Positions 58,610-64,000 of a stretch of 64,000 nt of DNA are shown here, piece after piece; within the stretch, counting starts at the first letter, position 1, and each line of letters starts with the position of its first letter. Origin of the DNA: Isoetes taiwanensis. Its lineage: Eukaryota > Streptophyta > Lycopodiopsida > Isoetales > Isoetaceae. The stretch is from the NCBI GenBank assembly GCA_021234155.1, contig JAJEKV010000002.1, positions 11,896,725 to 11,960,724 of the forward strand, written 5' to 3'. The translations under genes and the position numbers were made by a program. The notes beneath the pieces were generated by a model that was not told the origin of the DNA, searched no databases, and saw only the letters and a program-made list of their open reading frames with translations.

Positions 58610-60062
58610 TCACCAAGATCGCCGCTGCCATGATCGCCGGATCCAGATCCGGAAGTGCAACCCTAGAAGAAGGGTTTCTGCTACAGTGTTTTTCGACCTT
58701 TTGTTCTCCCTTTTTCTTAATAATAAATAACATTTCACACATTTTTCCAATTGTGGGCAGATATTCACTTACTTGTTAGCCATTTTCCAATATAAGAACA
58801 TGTTCTCCTTTACCATTTTCCCATGAGAAAACGTCTTTCATGGGTCTGCAACAATGCGCATGTGTCTGCATCCCATCATATCGTTGCCTCCATGCAACAA
58901 TAAAACTCTATGTTTAAACATGACAATCATGCAAATTAAATTATAAAATAAGATGAATCCTGAGGTTTTGACAACACGCCGTCATTTCACCTGCTATTGA
59001 AGCATTTATCCATACCTCATTCTGTTCAGAGTATTGTCCGTTAAGCAACATGTGTAGCCTACATGTATTCCCTGTAAGTCCCATAAGATTAGTACTCAAC
59101 ATTAAAACTAAATGGGTGTCATCCCAAAACTTAGTTATGTATGCCACCCACTCCATATTTTTCTGAAACTTTGGACCAGAACCTGGCAGACTTAACTCTA
59201 CTTTATCCGATTATTATTTGGATATGGCAAAAGACCAAGTAAGCACTTGCCATTTTATCTGACCTCCAATATTGCAGTGGCCAGGTTGAGCCATGCTGCA
59301 GCTATTAGCCAATCCGATCAACTTAACTGTGGCATAATATTACTCGAATATGGCAAAAGGGAAAATAAACCATATGGGATATTTAAACCTTGTGGCTTTT
59401 TCCAGTATCCACATACTTACAGATTATACACTATTGTATGCCACATGGGCCACTAAATGATGCCTGATGTCTGTGCTGCACAAAAACATGTGAACCTGGT
59501 CTGTATATTGGGCAGAGGTTATTCTCCACCAGTTACTTGCCATAAACTCCATATTTTTCTGAACACGTGGACCAGTTAGTCTAAAATCTGAGCTGTAAAA
59601 CTTACACTTGGTCAACTCCATTAACACCTATACCATAAATGGTATGGTTTTGGTAAATCAGAAATCCTTTACCATTTTCCCATGAGAAAATGTCTTACAT
59701 AAATCTGCAACAACCTGCATGTGTCAGCTGCTCAAAATATCGTTGCCACCATACACCAATAAAATTTCATGTTTAAACATGCAAGTTAAATTATAAGCAA
59801 TGATGGATTTTAAGGTTTTGACATCATGCCACCATGGAAAATAAACCATGTGGGAAAACCATGTGTTTTTCTTCCGGTATCCATATACTTACTGTTTGTA
59901 CACCATTGTGGACCACACGGGCCACTTGCTGATGCCTACACTACACAAACACATGTGAACCTAGTGTTTATGCCAACTCCATATTTTTCTTAACTCGTGG
60001 ACCAGTTAGTCTAAAAACGAAGCGTTAAAGCTTATCCTAGGTCAAAACCATCTGTTAATTTG

Positions 60063-60079
60063 ATATATATATATATATA
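60063..60079. repeat. Short (TA)n near the end of copy A
   Basis: About 17 bases of TA in copy A correspond to a longer TA tract (63909-63936) in copy B, a length difference expected of a microsatellite. Confidence 0.9.
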
Positions 60080-60142
60080 AGCTAACCCTACCTCCAACCG
60101 GAAGGCAAAGTAGAACCCTAGATAGCAATGGGACAGGAGGAT

Positions 60143-60826
60143 CCCTATGCTCTAGGGATCCCCCTGCCAACTGTACTACAAATTAGCAAGACAAATGAGA
60201 AATACCTGTATGCCTTGAGTTCTCTTTGTGGAATTACAAGGTAGACCTTGAGTTCTGGAAATGCTCCCAATTTTTAATGACTTGTTGACAGCCGGTGGCA
60301 TAAGTGCTTTTCAGTGATATGCCCGAGGGCATGCTTTGTTTGGCCATAGGCCGTACTTTGGTAGTATAATCATGCTCAGATTGCATACTTATTTTTCCAA
60401 AAAAAAGAAATTGTTTCTACAAGTAGACATTACCTAGAATATGCTTGTCCCCAACGATCGTTCTTTTCTGCCACTCCTTGTTCTATCACAAGTTTTCTGT
60501 ACTCCATACTTGCTTCCATTTCATAAGACATAAGGCTCCGCTGTTCTTCATGTTGTATCCAGCATAACTGACATCTGTTTCTTGCCTTAAACATTATGCT
60601 AGTCATATCCGACCAATTGGCTAGCCATATCCATCCGATAGTTGAATGCTATGTCCATGACATCTTGCTAGAAACGTACAACAAACCGTTAGTTCTGAAT
60701 TGGATAAAAATCCTCTGATAAACAATGTAAACAAAGAATTACTTGGATCATATCCTTCCTACATTTTTTATTCTCATAAGACTACCAAGGCCCATGCCAG
60801 TTATACTGGCATCCTGAAATCACAGA
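60143..60826. other. Remainder of duplicated unit A, no gene
   Basis: This is single-copy within the window and would be matched only if copy B continues past the right edge. No coding or RNA feature was recognised. Confidence 0.5.
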
Positions 60827-63800
60827 ATATATAAACTTGGCCTTAGCCTTATCCAAAAGACTTAGCCATTCCAGACCATGGGCCCTGGAACTTATCAGTC
60901 CCTAGACATAGTCTAGGGGAGCCTTGGAAGTCCTTTAACTAAACATTTTGTAAATGTCTTTATTCATTTTCCATATTGGCCATATTTTGTAAATGTCTTT
61001 TATTCATTTTCCATATTTTCTCGCATGAAACCTTTAAGAAACTTACCTAGAGTTCAATCCACTTACTATTTTCTGCAACAGCATAGTTTTAATGCGCTAA
61101 AAGCTAATACATAATCCAATGCAAATGCTAATCCAGTTTCAAGTGCTAATGCGCCATTCATGCGCTTCCAAAACTAATATACTATGCTATTAATGCAACA
61201 AAAACGAGCAATATTTTTTGCAAAATCATGGCCATGTAATTATCAGATCCATTCTTCCATTAATTTTCAGTAAAAGAACATATAGTTATGACTTTAAAAA
61301 GAACATAGAAATTCTTACTGTCATTCAAGTCTGCAAACTAAGATGTGGCCACTTCAAAAATTTGAGTCCCTTATGGCCATGCTATCACCAACCATAAGCT
61401 GGCGTGAAAATCACAAGTTTTTGAGTAATGTGTATTACCTCAAATGGTCAAGAACAGTTTATAGACTGCCACTCAAACAGAAGTCAGAAATGCAGATCAA
61501 TTGCCGTCAGCCCAAAGGGCGCACTTCTTTATGTAACACTGCTCCAAAACATCCAAAACCAAATGAAATTTGGAGATGCAAGATTGGTTACCTGTAACCA
61601 AACAGACCCATATTAGCAATAATCTCGGTAATAGGGAGAGGGTTAACAGGTAAGCAATAATCCTGCATGGCTCATCGCCCTTCACCAAATATATACTTCA
61701 AAATCAATTTACAAGAGTAAACAATACAACCCAGAAATAGAAATGCATTGTGGAAGCTGTCGTAATTTTCTCCTTGAATTCCAGCATTATTCAAATACTA
61801 ATTTACTCTAAGATAACCTGATCTAGTTGTAGCTCCAGATCAAAGTCGTTCTCGGTTGATTCTCCATGTTGTTGTTGCATAAAAGTGTCTACCAGTTTTC
61901 GAATGCTAGACCTAGCTGCATCCTTACTTCCCTCGATCTTTTGTGACATACACTTGCTCATTCCTCCACCGTTCTTGGCTGTAAATACATCCTCAAGCTG
62001 AGCATGAATCTCATTTTGCGATTACGCATACCCGGTGGTGCAACACAATCCAGAGATGCTAGCGCGGCCCTTATCGAGATGCCTCGCTTTTTTGAATGAG
62101 CGATTCTCCAATTGTGGTACTATGCATGGAGCATCCATCTATGCTAGCGACCATCGCCGCTCCAAGAACAAAGGTATTTGTCTGAATGTTTCCAACAAGC
62201 GATGAAGGTAATTCCCACAGGGCCAATCTATATGTCTGTTTTTCCGGTAGTCCGGACTGGTGCATGGCAGCCGTGTAACTTCCATGATTTGGCTTAGCTA
62301 AACTAGGAAGCAAGCTATTTTTAGCAGGAAAGAAAGTACGGTATTTGCAGATCTTTGCTTGTATGGTGTTGGCACCCGCTAGACCAGAGTTATCTGAGCA
62401 TCCATATGTACTAGCGGCCATCCTTTGCCATGATCGCAGACTAGCAGCCATCAATCACCAAGATCGCCGCTGCCATGATCGCCGGATCCAGATCCGGAAG
62501 TGCAACCCTAGAAGAAGGGTTTCTGCTACAGTGTTTTTCGACCTTTTGTTCTCCCTTTTTCTTAATAATAAATAACATTTCACACATTTTTCCAATTGTG
62601 GGCAGATATTCACTTACTTGTTAGCCATTTTCCAATATAAGAACATGTTCTCCTTTACCATTTTCCCATGAGAAAACGTCTTTCATGGGTCTGCAACAAT
62701 GCGCATGTGTCTGCATCCCATCATATCGTTGCCTCCATGCAACAATAAAACTCTATGTTTAAACATGACAATCATGCAAATTAAATTATAAAATAAGATG
62801 AATCCTGAGGTTTTGACAACACGCCGTCATTTCACCTGCTATTGAAGCATTTATCCATACCTCATTCTGTTCAGAGTATTGTCCGTTAAGCAACATGTGT
62901 AGCCTACATGTATTCCTGTTAAGTCCCATAAGATTAGTACTCAACATTAAAACTAAATGGGTGTCATCCCAAAACTTAGTTATGTATGCCACCCACTCCA
63001 TATTTTTCTGAAACTTTGGACCAGAACCTGGCAGACTTAACTCTACTTTATCCGATTATTATTTGGATATGGCAAAAGACCAAGTAAGCACTTGCCATTT
63101 TATCTGACCTCCAATATTGCAGTGGCCAGGTTGAGCCATGCTGCAGCTATTAGCCAATCCGATCAACTTAACTGTGGCATAATATTACTCGAATATGGCA
63201 AAAGGGAAAATAAACCATATGGGATATTTAAACCTTGTGGCTTTTTCCAGTATCCACATACTTACAGATTATACACTATTGTATGCCACATGGGCCACTA
63301 AATGATGCCTGATGTCTGTGCTGCACAAAAACATGTGAACCTGGTCTGTATATTGGGCAGAGGTTATTCTCCACCAGTTACTTGCCATAAACTCCATATT
63401 TTTCTGAACACGTGGACCAGTTAGTCTAAAATCTGAGCTGTAAAACTTACACTTGGTCAACTCCATTAACACCTATACCATAAATGGTATGGTTTTGGTA
63501 AATCAGAAATCCTTTACCATTTTCCCATGAGAAAATGTCTTACATAAATCTGCAACAACCTCGCATGTGTGTTTGCTCAAAATATCGTTGCCACCATACA
63601 CCAATAAAATTTCATGTTTAAACATGCAAGTTAAATTATAAGCAATGATGGATTTTAAGGTTTTGACATCATGCCACCATGGAAAATAAACCATGTGGGA
63701 AAACCATGTGTTTTTCTTCCGGTATCCATATACTTACTGTTTGTACACCATTGTGGACCACACGGGCCACTTGCTGATGCCTACACTACACAAACACATG

Positions 63801-63905
63801 TGAACCTAGTGTTTATGCCAACTCCATATTTTTCTTAACTCGTGGACCAGTTAGTCTAAAAACTGAGCTGTAAAGCTTATCCTAGGTCAAATCCATCTGT
63901 TAATT

Positions 63906-63938
<33 letters not shown>

Positions 63939-64000
63939 CTAAACCCTACCTCCAACCGGAAGGCAAAGTAGAACCCTAGATAGCAATGGGACAGGAGGAT
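60827..64000. repeat. Large direct duplication, copy B (cut by window end)
   Basis: It matches 56971-60142 throughout, including the internal subrepeats. It lacks the long TA tract at its left edge and has a 28-base TA tract at 63909-63936. It reaches the window edge still matching copy A, so its true end is outside. Confidence 0.92.

Larger units (their letters stand above)
56971..60142. repeat. Large direct duplication, copy A
   Basis: Sequence from tataaacttggccttagcc to agcaatgggacaggaggat is repeated at 60827-64000 with a start-to-start distance of 3855 bases. Identity is very high apart from clustered differences at 58177-58530. The copy contains smaller repeats: 58811-58990 resembles 59666-59840, and 59340-59540 resembles 59826-59990. 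The simplest reading is a tandem duplication of a unit of about 3.86 kb, with 60143-60826 as the remainder of unit A. Confidence 0.92.

Overview
The window looks like nuclear DNA of a large, repeat-rich land-plant genome. Two genes have short GT-AG introns and encode a plant-only protein family (Root cap / LEA-related). Most of the remaining sequence is decayed LINEs, LTR-retrotransposon ends, Helitron-like termini, a foldback element, tandem duplications and long AT-rich stretches. The density of about two intact genes in 64 kb would suit a fern or a gymnosperm, but the sequence alone does not settle the lineage.

Layout. 1-1.5 kb: AT-rich, with diverged direct repeats. 1.55-7.05 kb: a GC-rich, heavily frameshifted LINE (+) ending in a 35-A tail. 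7.05-15.4 kb: mostly gene-free, with small duplications, two Helitron-like 3' termini and a broken fragment of a heptahelical (HHP/AdipoR-like) membrane protein gene (-). 15.48-16.49 kb: first intact Root cap family gene (+). 17.3 kb: an old nuclear copy of organellar large-subunit rRNA. 20-22 kb: a tRNA-like (SINE-type) head, an unidentified GC-rich segment, a third Helitron-like terminus and the 3' end of a second LINE copy. 22.6-26.9 kb: three tandem copies of a 1.36-1.43 kb unit. 27.1-32.7 kb: two homologous, inward-facing LTR/primer-binding-site junctions enclosing four copies of a covarying hairpin, a lysine/arginine/glutamate-rich gag-like ORF remnant and a 483-bp foldback element. 34.4-35.8 kb: diverged tandem repeats. 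35.85-36.98 kb: second intact Root cap gene (-), convergent with the first. 38.5-43.26 kb: a second LINE of a different type (L1-like ORF1, endonuclease, RT, zinc knuckle), ending in (TTCC)n. 44.4-49.4 kb: an unusual regulatory-looking zone. It holds seven identical 16-bp palindromes (each a two-way TATA box) at near-integral helical spacing, perfect heat-shock-element clusters, a candidate spliced unit, a degenerate GAATCT/TTCTAGAA satellite and two more of the same palindromes. 50-56.9 kb: AT-rich with minisatellites. 56.97-64 kb: a direct duplication with a 3.86 kb period that runs off the window.

The two Root cap genes probably encode secreted proteins with a shared role. Nothing else forms a recognisable pathway. 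The most unusual signal is the pairing, at two places 5 kb apart, of GGTATAAATTTATACC palindromes with heat-shock-element arrays. A second notable signal is that differences between near-identical duplicate copies fall almost entirely on CAG/CTG trinucleotides, which points to a base-calling or methylation artefact as much as to mutation.
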